Virus record (IMG/VR): IMGVR_UViG_3300031952_000008
Location: 1 to 64,000 of that record
Source of the DNA: a virus
Direction: 5' to 3' (one strand)
DNA length: 64,000 nt
In this document: positions 5,690 through 14,662 of the stretch, one piece after another
How positions within the stretch are numbered: position 1 is the stretch's first letter
How the letters are laid out: every line of letters starts with the position of its first letter
Program-made: the position numbers and the translations under genes
Notes under the pieces: generated by a model
What the model was told of the DNA's origin: nothing
Database searches by the model: none
Seen by the model: the letters and a program-made list of their open reading frames with translations, nothing else

Positions 5690-5948
5690 AAAAGAAGGCG
5701 TTAATAAAGAAATAAACCAAACAGATAAAGTAAATCAAGCAGAGGAAGAATTAAATAAATCAATGTATTTCTACCATGAAATACTGGAAAAATTAGGTAC
5801 TGATGCTATTTGTTTTAAATGTAAAAATAAGTTTGAGAAAAAGGATGTTAGTCAAATACTTCCAGTAAGAACTTGCGACCCTGGATTGGCTGTATTTGCT
5901 TCCATTTGTTTGGATTGCTATTCTAAGCTTTCAACGGCTAAGAAATAA
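5673..5948 (+). CDS. Zinc-ribbon protein, 91 aa
   Basis: A 91-residue protein. An N-terminal charged helix (about 1-45) is followed by CFKCKNKF (48-55), then CDP and CLDC (about 80-83), which together could form a treble-clef or zinc ribbon. ATG 5673 follows GAGGAGG with nine bases of spacing; an upstream in-frame ATG at 5652 lies before that site. Metal binding is inferred. No specific family is named. Confidence 0.65.
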   Translation: MSDEIKKEGVNKEINQTDKVNQAEEELNKSMYFYHEILEKLGTDAICFKCKNKFEKKDVSQILPVRTCDPGLAVFASICLDCYSKLSTAKK

Positions 5949-5962
5949 ATTGAGGTGCTAAA

Positions 5963-6490
5963 ATGGCTGAAAAAGAAAAACTCCCAAGTTGGGATATGAA
6001 AAAAAGCATACCAATAGATGGTAGTGCTGAAGTAGTATTTGATTGTTCAGTACCAGTAAAGGAAGGAGTATCAAAAGGTAAGTTTGGTTCTTTCAACTGG
6101 CATTTATGGTTTGGTCATGTTGTTAACCAGAGCGTATATTGGAAAGATGAAAAAAGAGAAGAACAGAACTATACAGGAAAGGCATTGATATTTCCTTCGG
6201 ATTTTATTAATGATAAATTAATAGAAATCTGTGATGGAAATGAAGGTGTTAAAGTAAGAATAACAAAGACAGTGGTTGAGAAACAAGGAAAGTTATTTAA
6301 GAACTTTACAGTAGAAAAACTAGAGGGGGGTACAACCCTCTCTAGAGACGAAGACCACTATGTTCAAGACTTAACTAACCTTAAAAAAGATGGTATAGTA
6401 ATCAAGGAATCAGATGCTATCCATATGGGAGTTTCGGATTATAAGTTTAAAGAAGAACGGGCTAAAGAATTGTATAAGATGGTGATGTAA
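5963..6490 (+). CDS. Unknown protein, possibly OB-fold-like, next to replication genes
   Basis: A 175-residue protein. Residues about 20-125 look beta-rich with short loops, including WHLWFGHVVN, LIFPSDFINDKLIEI and GVKVRITKTVVEKQG...FTVEKL, a pattern reminiscent of small OB folds that bind nucleic acid. The C-terminal 40 residues are charged and helical. Position at the head of the replication block is compatible with a single-strand DNA-binding role, but this is inference and no diagnostic motif is present. ATG 5963 follows TTGAGGTGCTAAA. Confidence 0.55.
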   Translation: MAEKEKLPSWDMKKSIPIDGSAEVVFDCSVPVKEGVSKGKFGSFNWHLWFGHVVNQSVYWKDEKREEQNYTGKALIFPSDFINDKLIEICDGNEGVKVRITKTVVEKQGKLFKNFTVEKLEGGTTLSRDEDHYVQDLTNLKKDGIVIKESDAIHMGVSDYKFKEERAKELYKMVM

Positions 6491-6492
6491 AT

Positions 6493-6666
6493 ATGCCTAT
6501 ACGGGTCTGGATTATGACTTTGCTGGAATATTCGAATGGTAAAGCTACCATTATTAAAAGTTTTTCCAAACCCGCCAAAGAAAGTGATGTAAAATTTAAG
6601 ACAAAAGAACCCATAAGTAAGATAGAAGTTAATAAGAGTTCGGGAGAGGTTGATATGTTTGGTTGA
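6493..6666 (+). CDS. Small unknown protein
   Basis: A 57-residue, Lys/Ser-rich protein. It starts at ATG 6493 three bases after the previous stop (GGTGATG upstream) and ends inside the start region of the ATPase gene. No family is recognised. The reading frame and spacing fit the operon. Confidence 0.5.
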   Translation: MPIRVWIMTLLEYSNGKATIIKSFSKPAKESDVKFKTKEPISKIEVNKSSGEVDMFG

Positions 6667-7786
6667 TACACGAATGCACAACGACACCTTGAAGTTTTTT
6701 AAGGGTATAATCTTGGATGGAGTTTTGACTCCTGAACATCTTTTTGATAAGAAGAAAAGTGTTAAAATTTTAGCAGATAAGTATTATGGATACTTTCTTC
6801 ATAAGAATAAGGAAACATATTTCCTTTGTAGTGAAGGAGTCGAAGACTTACCAATTAAAGTTACCAAAAGTAAAGAATATGATTTTAAAGGTGAAGTTTT
6901 CTCTATGGTATTAGATTATAAATCTGTTAAAATTCCTAATGTTAAAAAGATGGAGTTTAGGGATTTAATAGATAACCTTAGTAATTTTGAACATACTAAT
7001 CCTTTACATTTTAAACTATATAAGATAATAACAGTAACCGCTTTTTGTAACCGAATTAATTACCGAGTTATTGCACCAGCAGGTTTCGGAAAAGATTGTA
7101 CAATTAATAACCTTATAGATTTAGGCTCTACAATAGTAAATATTTACGGGGCCACATTTGCTAAGTTAGAATATAACCTTAAACATCCTTTCCTATTCTT
7201 TAATGAGATGGGTAACTTAAAGGCTGATGATAAGACCAATATGCAACAATTCTTACTGGCTACAGGAGCTTATTTTAATAGTTACAGTAAAAAAAGTAGA
7301 AAAGGAGAAGATACTCTTGAAGTTTATGATATTAGTAAGACAAGTCTTGGTATTGCTTATAACCCTCCTAATTATTATATTGAAAGAGGTCAGGAATTCT
7401 TTGATAAGATGTTCCAACCTGCTGTATTGAATAGGTTTATTCCTTTCAGTTTTAGTGGAGTTATTAGAGTACCTACTACCATAGAAGATAATACTTATGA
7501 AGAGGCTAAGAAGAACTTGCCATTTTATAAAGATTTCGTTTCCACTATTAATTATTATAAAGATAATGAAATAAGTAATAAATACGGACTTGATGATAGT
7601 GTTGTTTTTAATAAATATGAAGACAGATATAAGCGAACTTTTGAAACATTATGTAAATATATTAGTGAATATAGTAAAGATGAAAAAGAGTATTATGAGC
7701 TTGTATTTGAGTTATATAATTGTTTTATTAGATATAAAAATGAGATTAGAAAAACTATGGGAGACATAGTTATTGAAGAGGTGTAA
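6659..7786 (+). CDS. P-loop ATPase with unusual Walker A (GFGKD)
   Basis: A protein of about 375 residues. Residues near 138-145 read APAGFGKD, a Walker A loop in which the usual Ser/Thr after GK is Asp. FLFFNEMG about 40 residues later fits Walker B. Further conserved-looking blocks (NSYSKKSRKGEDTLEVYDIS, IAYNPP, FFDKMF..AVLNRFIPFSFSG) suggest an intact ATPase core with a polar sensor and an arginine-finger-like NRF. Its place just before an AAA+ ATPase and RadA suggests a helicase or helicase-loader role; this is inference. The start is uncertain: TTG 6659 is nine bases after GAGG; ATG 6674 is the first ATG. Confidence 0.7.
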   Translation: MVDTRMHNDTLKFFKGIILDGVLTPEHLFDKKKSVKILADKYYGYFLHKNKETYFLCSEGVEDLPIKVTKSKEYDFKGEVFSMVLDYKSVKIPNVKKMEFRDLIDNLSNFEHTNPLHFKLYKIITVTAFCNRINYRVIAPAGFGKDCTINNLIDLGSTIVNIYGATFAKLEYNLKHPFLFFNEMGNLKADDKTNMQQFLLATGAYFNSYSKKSRKGEDTLEVYDISKTSLGIAYNPPNYYIERGQEFFDKMFQPAVLNRFIPFSFSGVIRVPTTIEDNTYEEAKKNLPFYKDFVSTINYYKDNEISNKYGLDDSVVFNKYEDRYKRTFETLCKYISEYSKDEKEYYELVFELYNCFIRYKNEIRKTMGDIVIEEV

Positions 7787-7788
7787 AG

Positions 7789-9033
7789 ATGAGTAATGGA
7801 GAATATTTGAATTTAAAAGAAACAATGGATTTAATGGAAAAACCATTAACAGTTAGAACGCCACAAAAGGAAATAATTGATAGAGGTTATCTTTTTGAAG
7901 ACTGTCCAGCACAAGAGGTTTATAATATAGTAGATGCTGTGGATAAACTTAGGGATGATATTAGAACTAGATATAAAATCGGAGAAGATTTTAGTGAAGT
8001 TATTTATTGTGATGAAAAGGGTGCCATGGTAGATTTTGCCGAAAGACACAAAATAGACCCTAAACTTAAGAATATTATTGTAGAACTAAATTCTTATAAT
8101 GATGAGGATGAACAAGAAAGCATTAATTCATTTTTTTATGATGGCGATGATTATAAACTAATTTGTAACTATACTGCCTTTGGAAGAATATTTTATGGTT
8201 TCGCCTTTTGTAAAGATAAAAAGAAATTTATGGATGAGTTTATACCAGATACGGAAGAGGTTTCTTTCAAACCAGGGGTTTATACTGTAACAAAAGGTAT
8301 GTTTGGTTATACACTTTCTAAACTAAAAATCAGCGAATCTGAGAAACCTATATTAAATGCTGATTCAGAAGATGATATAATTAGGGATGTTGAGAACTTT
8401 TTTGATAACAAGGAATTCTATACAAAAAATAAGTTTCCTTATAAGAGAGGAATACTTATGTATGGTAGTCCAGGTACGGGGAAATCCATGCTCCTTAGAC
8501 ACTTATTTACTAGGTTTAAAAGTAAAGTTTATGGTATAATTATAGAATGTACTAAAGGTCTTGATTTGGACGTTATTAAATACTTAGATAATGTACTTAA
8601 AGATAAACCTAGAATATTAATACTGGAAGATATAGATGGTATAGAGAGTTATAATAGAAGTGTTTTATTAAATTTCCTTGATGGAATTGAAAATTTGGAA
8701 AATACTTTAATTGTGGCCACTACTAACTTTCCTAATAGATTAGATATAGGTTTAGTAGATAGACCTAGTAGGTTTGATAGGTTCTATGAAGTTGAAGTTC
8801 CTAATGATGAATCCAGAGTTAAACTATTACATCTTTACTTTCCTGATTTAAAAGGAGAGGAATTGGATGAGGCAGTTAAGGATACTAAAGGTTTTAGTGG
8901 TGCTTATTTTAAAGAATTGTTTATTATGAAAAGTATCCAAAAATCAACTATTAAAGAAGCTATTGATAATATCAAAAAACATACCACTTTTTTAAAGAAT
9001 AAGAATAAAGATGATGAAAATATATGCGGGTGA
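7789..9033 (+). CDS. AAA+ ATPase
   Basis: A 414-residue protein. The first 210 residues are not recognised. The C-terminal half is a canonical AAA+ module: Walker A GSPGTGKS near residues 226-233, Walker B ILILEDIDGIE near 281-291, sensor-1 LIVATTNFP, then DRPSRFDRFYEVEVP with the arginine finger, and a small helical lid. The sequence type is that of classical AAA proteins (proteasomal ATPase, Cdc48, Bcs1). In tailed viruses such proteins sit with replication or recombination genes. No replicative MCM or DnaB is seen, so this protein or its upstream neighbour may drive unwinding; that is inference. ATG 7789 follows GAGGTG. Confidence 0.85.
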   Translation: MSNGEYLNLKETMDLMEKPLTVRTPQKEIIDRGYLFEDCPAQEVYNIVDAVDKLRDDIRTRYKIGEDFSEVIYCDEKGAMVDFAERHKIDPKLKNIIVELNSYNDEDEQESINSFFYDGDDYKLICNYTAFGRIFYGFAFCKDKKKFMDEFIPDTEEVSFKPGVYTVTKGMFGYTLSKLKISESEKPILNADSEDDIIRDVENFFDNKEFYTKNKFPYKRGILMYGSPGTGKSMLLRHLFTRFKSKVYGIIIECTKGLDLDVIKYLDNVLKDKPRILILEDIDGIESYNRSVLLNFLDGIENLENTLIVATTNFPNRLDIGLVDRPSRFDRFYEVEVPNDESRVKLLHLYFPDLKGEELDEAVKDTKGFSGAYFKELFIMKSIQKSTIKEAIDNIKKHTTFLKNKNKDDENICG

Positions 9034-9037
9034 TTAG

Positions 9038-9976
9038 ATGGTCGAATTAACTGATATGGATGGAATTGGTAAAGTTGGAATTCAAAAATTAAAAGATGCA
9101 GGAATTTTTGACGTTATCGGTCTAGCTGTTAAGTCTCCGGCTGACTTAGTTGAAATAATTGGTGGCTCAGAAGCTACTAATAGGAAACTAATTCAAAAGG
9201 CTAGAGAAATGCTAAGTTTTAGTTTTGAAACTGGAAAGGATATAGATAAGCGTAGGACTGAAATGATTAAGATAGCTACTGGTTGCAAACCTATTGATGA
9301 TATGATGGGGAATGGTTTTGAAACTGGTAGTATAACTGAGATTTTTGGCGATTTCGGAAGCGGAAAAACGCAGTTAGCTCATTTCCTTTGTTGTAAAGTT
9401 CAACAACAAATACCTGGTTGTTTAGTTTATTACTTAGATACAGAAACTACTTTCCGACCTGAAAGGATTAGAGATTTTTGTGAGGGGTTAGAGTTAGACC
9501 CTGAGAAAGTTCTTAAAAATATAATATACGCCAAGGCATTTAACTTCGAACATCAAATACTATTAGTGGAAGAAATAGAGAAACAGATAGCTAAGGATAA
9601 GTTAAATGTTAAATTAATAGTAGTGGATAGTTTAACTGCTCACGCAAGGTCGGAAATGACGGGTAGAGGAACCTTAGCTGAGAGGCAACAATTACTTAAT
9701 AAACATATGCATAAATTAAGTAAAATAGGAGATATTTATAATTGTTGTATTTTTGTAACCAATCAAGTAATGAGTAATCCCGGAACTTCTTTTGGTAACC
9801 CAATACAACCAATAGGGGGAAATATAGTTGGACACAATTCTTGTAGTAGAATATATATCCGAAAAGGTAAGGCAGATTCTAGAGTTATGAAATTAGTTGA
9901 TTCGCCACATTTACCTATATCGGATGTTAATTTTAATATAACAAAAACAGGTCTTGAAGAAGTTGAAGAAAAATAA
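9038..9976 (+). CDS. radA: RadA/Rad51-family recombinase
   Basis: A 312-residue protein, close to the length of archaeal RadA. Residues 1-60 form the helix-hairpin-helix domain (DGIGKVGIQKLKDAGI). The ATPase core follows: Walker A GDFGSGKT at 104-111, the DTE..FRPERI segment, Walker B LIVVDSLTAH, and RGTLAERQQLLNKH with the L2-region FVTNQVMSNPG and IGGNIVGH. It should form filaments on single-stranded DNA and catalyse strand exchange in repair or recombination-dependent replication. ATG 9038 follows GGGTGATTAG. It is four bases from the AAA+ gene and belongs to the same operon. Confidence 0.95.
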   Translation: MVELTDMDGIGKVGIQKLKDAGIFDVIGLAVKSPADLVEIIGGSEATNRKLIQKAREMLSFSFETGKDIDKRRTEMIKIATGCKPIDDMMGNGFETGSITEIFGDFGSGKTQLAHFLCCKVQQQIPGCLVYYLDTETTFRPERIRDFCEGLELDPEKVLKNIIYAKAFNFEHQILLVEEIEKQIAKDKLNVKLIVVDSLTAHARSEMTGRGTLAERQQLLNKHMHKLSKIGDIYNCCIFVTNQVMSNPGTSFGNPIQPIGGNIVGHNSCSRIYIRKGKADSRVMKLVDSPHLPISDVNFNITKTGLEEVEEK

Positions 9977-10262
9977 AAAAGATTTGGTAGAAGAAATCAT
10001 AGATAATATACTTAGACTTAAACAGGTTAATAAATATGATGATATAGAACGTATTTGTATTCATCCTAACCTTTTTAAAAATCTTATAACTAACTTTTAT
10101 TACCAAAAAAGTTTTTATAAGCGTGATATTACTACAATAGATACCTTTTTGGGTATAAAAATTCAAATAGTTAGTTATATGAGCCATGAAGGGTATTGTT
10201 TTGTTTTTAAAGATAATGAAAAGAATTCAAAAAACCTAATGGATTTGGAGTATGAAAAATGA
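9954..10262 (+). CDS. Unknown protein, 102 aa (TTG start)
   Basis: A 102-residue Lys-rich protein overlapping the end of radA by 23 bases. There is no ATG near the N-terminus; TTG 9954 (after CAGGTC) or TTG 9963 are the plausible starts. The middle looks alpha/beta (ICIHPNLFKNLI, IQIVSYMSHEGYCFVF). No family is recognised. Its stop overlaps the next start as ATGA. Confidence 0.55.
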   Translation: MKKLKKNKKDLVEEIIDNILRLKQVNKYDDIERICIHPNLFKNLITNFYYQKSFYKRDITTIDTFLGIKIQIVSYMSHEGYCFVFKDNEKNSKNLMDLEYEK

Positions 10263-10354
10263 ATCCGGCAATTATTAAAGGAGTAGTTTATCTTGGTTTA
10301 ATTACTCTAGCATTTTTAAGTTATGTTGAACTTAGAGAGGGATTTAAAAAATGA
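10259..10354 (+). CDS. Very small membrane peptide
   Basis: A 31-residue frame with a hydrophobic core (about residues 8-22, GVVYLGLITLAFLSY) and a charged end. It overlaps its neighbours on both sides by ATGA junctions, which supports translation by coupling. The function is unknown. Confidence 0.5.
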   Translation: MNPAIIKGVVYLGLITLAFLSYVELREGFKK

Positions 10355-10539
10355 TATTTGAATTAATAACTTGGTTTTGTTTGGCAATATTAGCATTATT
10401 TGTTTTAGTAATAATTATAATACCAATGGCTACATTTATACTTTTAATTGGCATAGGAATTGTTGTAATATTAGCAATTTTTGTAGCTATTCCGTGTATG
10501 ATTGTAGAAACAATAGTTGAAATATTTAGAAAAAGGTGA
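10351..10539 (+). CDS. Small membrane protein, two hydrophobic segments
   Basis: A 62-residue, almost entirely hydrophobic protein with two probable spans (about residues 5-27 and 30-52) and a short basic C-terminus (EIFRKR). It starts by an ATGA overlap. Size and topology would fit a holin or pinholin, but many small viral membrane proteins look like this. Confidence 0.65.
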   Translation: MIFELITWFCLAILALFVLVIIIIPMATFILLIGIGIVVILAIFVAIPCMIVETIVEIFRKR

Positions 10540-10543
10540 TATT

Positions 10544-10855
10544 ATGAAAATTAATATAAGTGCTAAAGAAGTTATTATAATCATAATGGGTTTGTTACTT
10601 GTAGGTTCTGGAGTGGCGAACTTTAAAGTTTATGATTATGGAATGGATAAAGGAACTGAGAAAGGTATTTTATTAGGAGCCCAAAGTGCTACTTTAAAAA
10701 CACAGGACGATTGTGCCAGAACAATACTTTTCCTACATAATGTAACTCAGGATAATTATATTAAGTATATAATTGACCAGAATGCTACGGAACAGATTTG
10801 GTTAACAACAAAAACCTTACAGAATAATACGGAGAGTGATTTAAATGGAAATTAA
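10544..10855 (+). CDS. Membrane-anchored protein with outside C-terminal domain
   Basis: A 103-residue protein with an uncleaved-looking hydrophobic segment at about residues 9-27 and a polar domain rich in N-glycosylation-type sequons (NVT, NAT, NNT), which suggests that the C-terminal part faces outside. ATG 10544 is chosen because GGTGAT lies just upstream; the longer frame beginning at TTG 10517 would read through that site. It overlaps the next gene by 11 bases. Confidence 0.6.
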   Translation: MKINISAKEVIIIIMGLLLVGSGVANFKVYDYGMDKGTEKGILLGAQSATLKTQDDCARTILFLHNVTQDNYIKYIIDQNATEQIWLTTKTLQNNTESDLNGN

Positions 10856-11462
10856 AGTATCAGATAAGTTTGCCAAAAAACTTCTAAAAACAATGTTTGA
10901 ACCAGTTGACCAATCCAGTTGGTATAAGACTACAGTTAATTGGATTACCGACAGTAAATATCGCAATTACACCAGACTAGATTCTTTCTTACAGGAACAG
11001 ATAGATAATCCAAATACCGAATTATTAGAAGAAGCACAAAGATATATTGGAATGGAATATGATGATATTATAGTAGCTATCCTTAAAGATGTTAAAGCAA
11101 GAGTAAAATATAGAACCGATAACTCTAATTATGGTATGGCTGAATATTGGGCACAAGCTTCTAAAACATTAGGAAAAGGTTATGGTGACTGTGATGATAT
11201 GAACTCATTAGTTTATGTATTAGCAAGATTGGCTGGAGTTCCTAGTTTTATGCTATATTGTGCAATCGGGGATACAAATCTTGGAGGACACTTTTGGTGT
11301 ATTTATTTTAGTCCAACCACTGGGTTGATGTATTCAATAGATACTACTTTCTATCCGGATGTTAATCCTTTATCAATTAGAAGACCTTTTGTAATCAATG
11401 ATAATGGTTATCAAAGTATTTGGTATCTTTTTAATGACAAAAGTGTGTGGTGTGGTAAATAA
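10845..11462 (+). CDS. Transglutaminase-like cysteine peptidase/transferase
   Basis: A 205-residue protein of the transglutaminase-like superfamily. The catalytic triad is visible: Cys116 in GYGDCDDM, His149 in GGHFWCIY and Asp at about 166 in YSIDTTFYPD. Archaeal and viral members hydrolyse or transfer peptide or amide bonds; the substrate here is unknown. No signal peptide is seen, so the protein should act in the cytoplasm or in the virion. It lies between membrane proteins and the DNA polymerase. ATG 10845 follows GGAGAGTGAT. Confidence 0.8.
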   Translation: MEIKVSDKFAKKLLKTMFEPVDQSSWYKTTVNWITDSKYRNYTRLDSFLQEQIDNPNTELLEEAQRYIGMEYDDIIVAILKDVKARVKYRTDNSNYGMAEYWAQASKTLGKGYGDCDDMNSLVYVLARLAGVPSFMLYCAIGDTNLGGHFWCIYFSPTTGLMYSIDTTFYPDVNPLSIRRPFVINDNGYQSIWYLFNDKSVWCGK

Positions 11463-13775
11463 ATGTATCTAGTTGAAACCATTAATAAGTTTGGAATTAG
11501 TCAGTTAGTAGTGTTTAGTAGAGAGAATGGGGTTAAAAAAAAGGAATTAATTACAAGTTTTCGACCTTACTTTTTTGTAGAAGAAGATTGTATATTAGAA
11601 GATGATGCCGTGGTACGGGTAGAGAAAGGATTTGTAACTATTGATGATTTTAAAGTTAAAAAAGTATCTGTTAAAAGTACTAAAGATATGGTTAGATTAA
11701 GAGAGAATAGAAAGACTTGGATGAGCGATTTCAAGTTTGCTAATAGATATGTAGTAGATACTTATAAAGATATACCAGAAGAAGATTTAAAAGTAGGTTA
11801 TTTCGATATAGAAACTGATAGCGAAAATGTAATGCCTGATATAGTAAAGGCCGACCAAGCAATTACTTGTATGAGTATAGAAATATTAGGAACTCCAACT
11901 ACCTTTGTTTGGAGAGAAGATTTAAAGAAAGAAATTATAGGTGATATTAGATATTTTGATAATGAAGTTGAAATGTTAAAGGATTTTATAAAATTTATGA
12001 AAGAAGAAGATATAGATATACTATCAGGTTATTATATTAAAGGATTTGACTTACCTTATTTAATAAATAGGTGCACTAGACTGGATATCAATTATTCGGA
12101 TTTATCTCCTTTAAAAAATATTTATATAAGAGAAAATGATATAGATATTAAAGGATTAGTTATTTTAGATATACTAGAATTACTTAAGCATCCATTTATA
12201 AAGGATAGTGAAATGCCTAGTTATAGTTTGGATGATGTTGCTAAAGAAGTTTTAGGCGAACAAAAAATTAAACATACTCTTAGTTATAGACAGATGTGGC
12301 TTAAAGATTTACCTCAACTAATCAAATATAACATTAAAGATACTGAATTAGTTAGAAAAATTGATGAAAAGAAACATATTATCGAGTTCGTAGATATAGT
12401 AAGAAGAATTACAAAGTGCCAATTTGATAATTTTAAACCTTACCATGCTAAAGATGTTGATAAAGTATTTTATGGTACCTCCAATATTTTAGATTGTTAT
12501 ATGATGAGTACATTTCCTGGAATTATATTACCTAATAAAAGAAAGGAACCAGGCGTACCATTTGAAGGTGCGTTTATAATCGAACCAATACCAGGTTTGT
12601 ATGAGTATCTTATTTGTCTTGACCTAGAAGGACTATATACATCTATTATTAAAACTTTTAATATAAGTTATGAAACACTTGACCCTAATGGAGAGATTGA
12701 TGTTGGTGAAGGTATAAAATTTAAAAGAGAAAAGGGTTTCATTCCTAAATTGTTAGAGAAACAAAAGGTAGAAAGAGATTATTTTAAAAAACTAATGAAA
12801 GAATCTAAGACCGATGATGAAAGGGCTATGAATGACCAAAGACAGAAAGCCATAAAAATTTTGGGAAATGCGTTTTTTGGAATTCTTGGAAACAGAACTT
12901 CCAGACTTTATAAGACAGAACTTGCCTCTTCAGTTACTAGAATTGGTAGAGATATTATTAATCATACTATTAATACTGTTAAAGGAATGGGTTATAATGT
13001 TGTTTATGCCGATACCGATTCTAATTTTATAGAAGCTAAAAGCAAGACTAAAATAGGTGTTTTAAAAGAAGGAACTATGATAAGAAATGTTATTAATAAA
13101 AGCTATGATGAGTTTGTTAAAAGATTTAATGTAGAAAAGCATTACTTAAATATTCAATTTGAGAAAGCCATTGAACGAATGATTATGTTATATAAAAAGG
13201 GCGGAGACACAGGAGCTAAAAAAAGATATGCTTATAAGTTATTATGGTCAGAAAAATATTTTGACCCTAATAAACTTCATATGGTAGGAGTTGATGCCAT
13301 TAGGTCGGACCAAAATTTTATATCTAAAAATTTACAAACCACCGTTTTAGAAATGGTATTAGATGGTAAACCAGAATTGGAAGTTAAAGATTATTTAAGA
13401 AGTATAGAAAAAAGGATAAGAAATAAAGAATATATACTCGAACAAATAGGTTTTCCTGTTCAAATAACTAAAGAACTTAAAGAATATGATTCTAAAGGAC
13501 CCGTAGTAGTTGGAGCGTTATATAGCAATGAAATTTTAAAAACCAACTTCGGTAAAGGTAACAAACCTAAATGGTTACCTATTAAAGCAGTTATTGGCTA
13601 TCCAGATACTAAATATCTTACTTTTGAAACTGAAGTTCCTATAGGATTTAAGATTGATTATGATGAAGTAGTTAGAAAAACTATTAAAAGCAAGGTAGAA
13701 TCTATTTTTAAAACGGTTAATTGGGATTGGGAAGATTTATGTGTCGGTAATTCAAGTATTAAGAGGTGGTTGTAA
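11463..13775 (+). CDS. polB: Family B DNA polymerase
   Basis: A 770-residue protein, full length for viral or archaeal PolB. The exonuclease domain has ExoI DIE at 115-117, ExoII in YIKGFDLPYL (about 193-202) and ExoIII YNIKDTELV (about 289-297). The polymerase domain has motif A DLEGLYTSII near 386, motif B KILGNAFFG near 464 and motif C YADTDS near 513. All catalytic carboxylates are present, so both proofreading and synthesis should work. The Thr in LYTSII replaces the usual Pro of SLYPSII. It is the viral replicative polymerase. ATG 11463 is directly after the previous stop, and its own stop overlaps the primase start (TAATG). Confidence 0.97.
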   Translation: MYLVETINKFGISQLVVFSRENGVKKKELITSFRPYFFVEEDCILEDDAVVRVEKGFVTIDDFKVKKVSVKSTKDMVRLRENRKTWMSDFKFANRYVVDTYKDIPEEDLKVGYFDIETDSENVMPDIVKADQAITCMSIEILGTPTTFVWREDLKKEIIGDIRYFDNEVEMLKDFIKFMKEEDIDILSGYYIKGFDLPYLINRCTRLDINYSDLSPLKNIYIRENDIDIKGLVILDILELLKHPFIKDSEMPSYSLDDVAKEVLGEQKIKHTLSYRQMWLKDLPQLIKYNIKDTELVRKIDEKKHIIEFVDIVRRITKCQFDNFKPYHAKDVDKVFYGTSNILDCYMMSTFPGIILPNKRKEPGVPFEGAFIIEPIPGLYEYLICLDLEGLYTSIIKTFNISYETLDPNGEIDVGEGIKFKREKGFIPKLLEKQKVERDYFKKLMKESKTDDERAMNDQRQKAIKILGNAFFGILGNRTSRLYKTELASSVTRIGRDIINHTINTVKGMGYNVVYADTDSNFIEAKSKTKIGVLKEGTMIRNVINKSYDEFVKRFNVEKHYLNIQFEKAIERMIMLYKKGGDTGAKKRYAYKLLWSEKYFDPNKLHMVGVDAIRSDQNFISKNLQTTVLEMVLDGKPELEVKDYLRSIEKRIRNKEYILEQIGFPVQITKELKEYDSKGPVVVGALYSNEILKTNFGKGNKPKWLPIKAVIGYPDTKYLTFETEVPIGFKIDYDEVVRKTIKSKVESIFKTVNWDWEDLCVGNSSIKRWL

Positions 13776-14653
13776 TGTATCAATCTATACGAAACGAAAA
13801 TGGAAGTTATATCTATGTATTTGATTTAAATAATATTATAGATGGATATGCAAATCCTTTAGATACTCTTAAAAAAATGATGGTTTGTATAGAAATAATA
13901 GAAGAAATGCACCCTAATACTTTTAGATATAGATTTAATGGAACATCAATAGAAGTATTATCATTAATACCTTCTCATAAACCTGAACTAACTAGTTTAT
14001 TTGGAAGATATGGAGGGGCATTAAAATTTTATTTAGTCCTTACTAATTATTTAGTATGTCTTTTAAATAGTAATCTTAGACTTAATAAATCTCCACCAAC
14101 CCATATTCCAGAAACACTAATTTCAACTGGAGGGTCAGTTAGAAAAGATGGTTATAGAGCAACTTTTATAGAAACTACTTTTACAGAATTAGATATAATT
14201 AGGGTATCTAAAGCTCCTTATAATAGACCTTTAATTGAATTAGATATGAAGTATTGGATTAAACAAATTAATCCAGATTGTTTAGATTATCGGAAAAAGC
14301 CAGTTATTGAAAACCCTAAAGAACCTAATTTTAATAACTATCCTCCTTGTATTCTTTATATTATGAAACTTAAAGATAAACCAAGAAGGATAAGATATTT
14401 ATTAATGAAGTATCTACTTTTTATTCATAAACGAGAAGATGCTAAAATGGTATTACAATGTTGTCTTAATGAAGATGAAAGAAGGAATTTAGACTTTGGT
14501 GGGTTGGACGAACAATGGACTAATGCTGTTAATTGTATGGATTATAATATGGAACCTACTTGTGAACAATTAAAGAAATTAGGTGTTTGTCCTGGCTGTA
14601 AAAAGATTAGTCCTTTTGAGGATACTATTGTAGAACAAAACATATATAGTTGA
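13775..14653 (+). CDS. DNA primase-like protein with PriL-type C-terminal domain, possible PriS-PriL fusion
   Basis: A 292-residue protein. The C-terminal third resembles the Fe-S domain of the archaeal primase large subunit: PPCILYIMKLK, then RIRYLLMKYLLFI, and NCMDYNMEPTCEQLKKLGVCPGC, where PriL has PPCI..., fL...G and PPSC..L...GLC....C. The N-terminal part (YVFDLNNIID, RYRFNGTSIEVLS, FTELDIIRVSKAPYNRPLI) follows the order of PriS blocks (DxD, FSG.GfH, D.hR..R.PgSlH.KTG), but the catalytic residues are degenerate or absent to the eye. Fused short primases are known from DPANN archaea and some haloviruses. ATG 13775 follows GAGGTGG and overlaps the polB stop. It probably makes primers with PolB. 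Confidence 0.6.
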   Translation: MYQSIRNENGSYIYVFDLNNIIDGYANPLDTLKKMMVCIEIIEEMHPNTFRYRFNGTSIEVLSLIPSHKPELTSLFGRYGGALKFYLVLTNYLVCLLNSNLRLNKSPPTHIPETLISTGGSVRKDGYRATFIETTFTELDIIRVSKAPYNRPLIELDMKYWIKQINPDCLDYRKKPVIENPKEPNFNNYPPCILYIMKLKDKPRRIRYLLMKYLLFIHKREDAKMVLQCCLNEDERRNLDFGGLDEQWTNAVNCMDYNMEPTCEQLKKLGVCPGCKKISPFEDTIVEQNIYS

Positions 14654-14662
14654 GGTGTTAAA

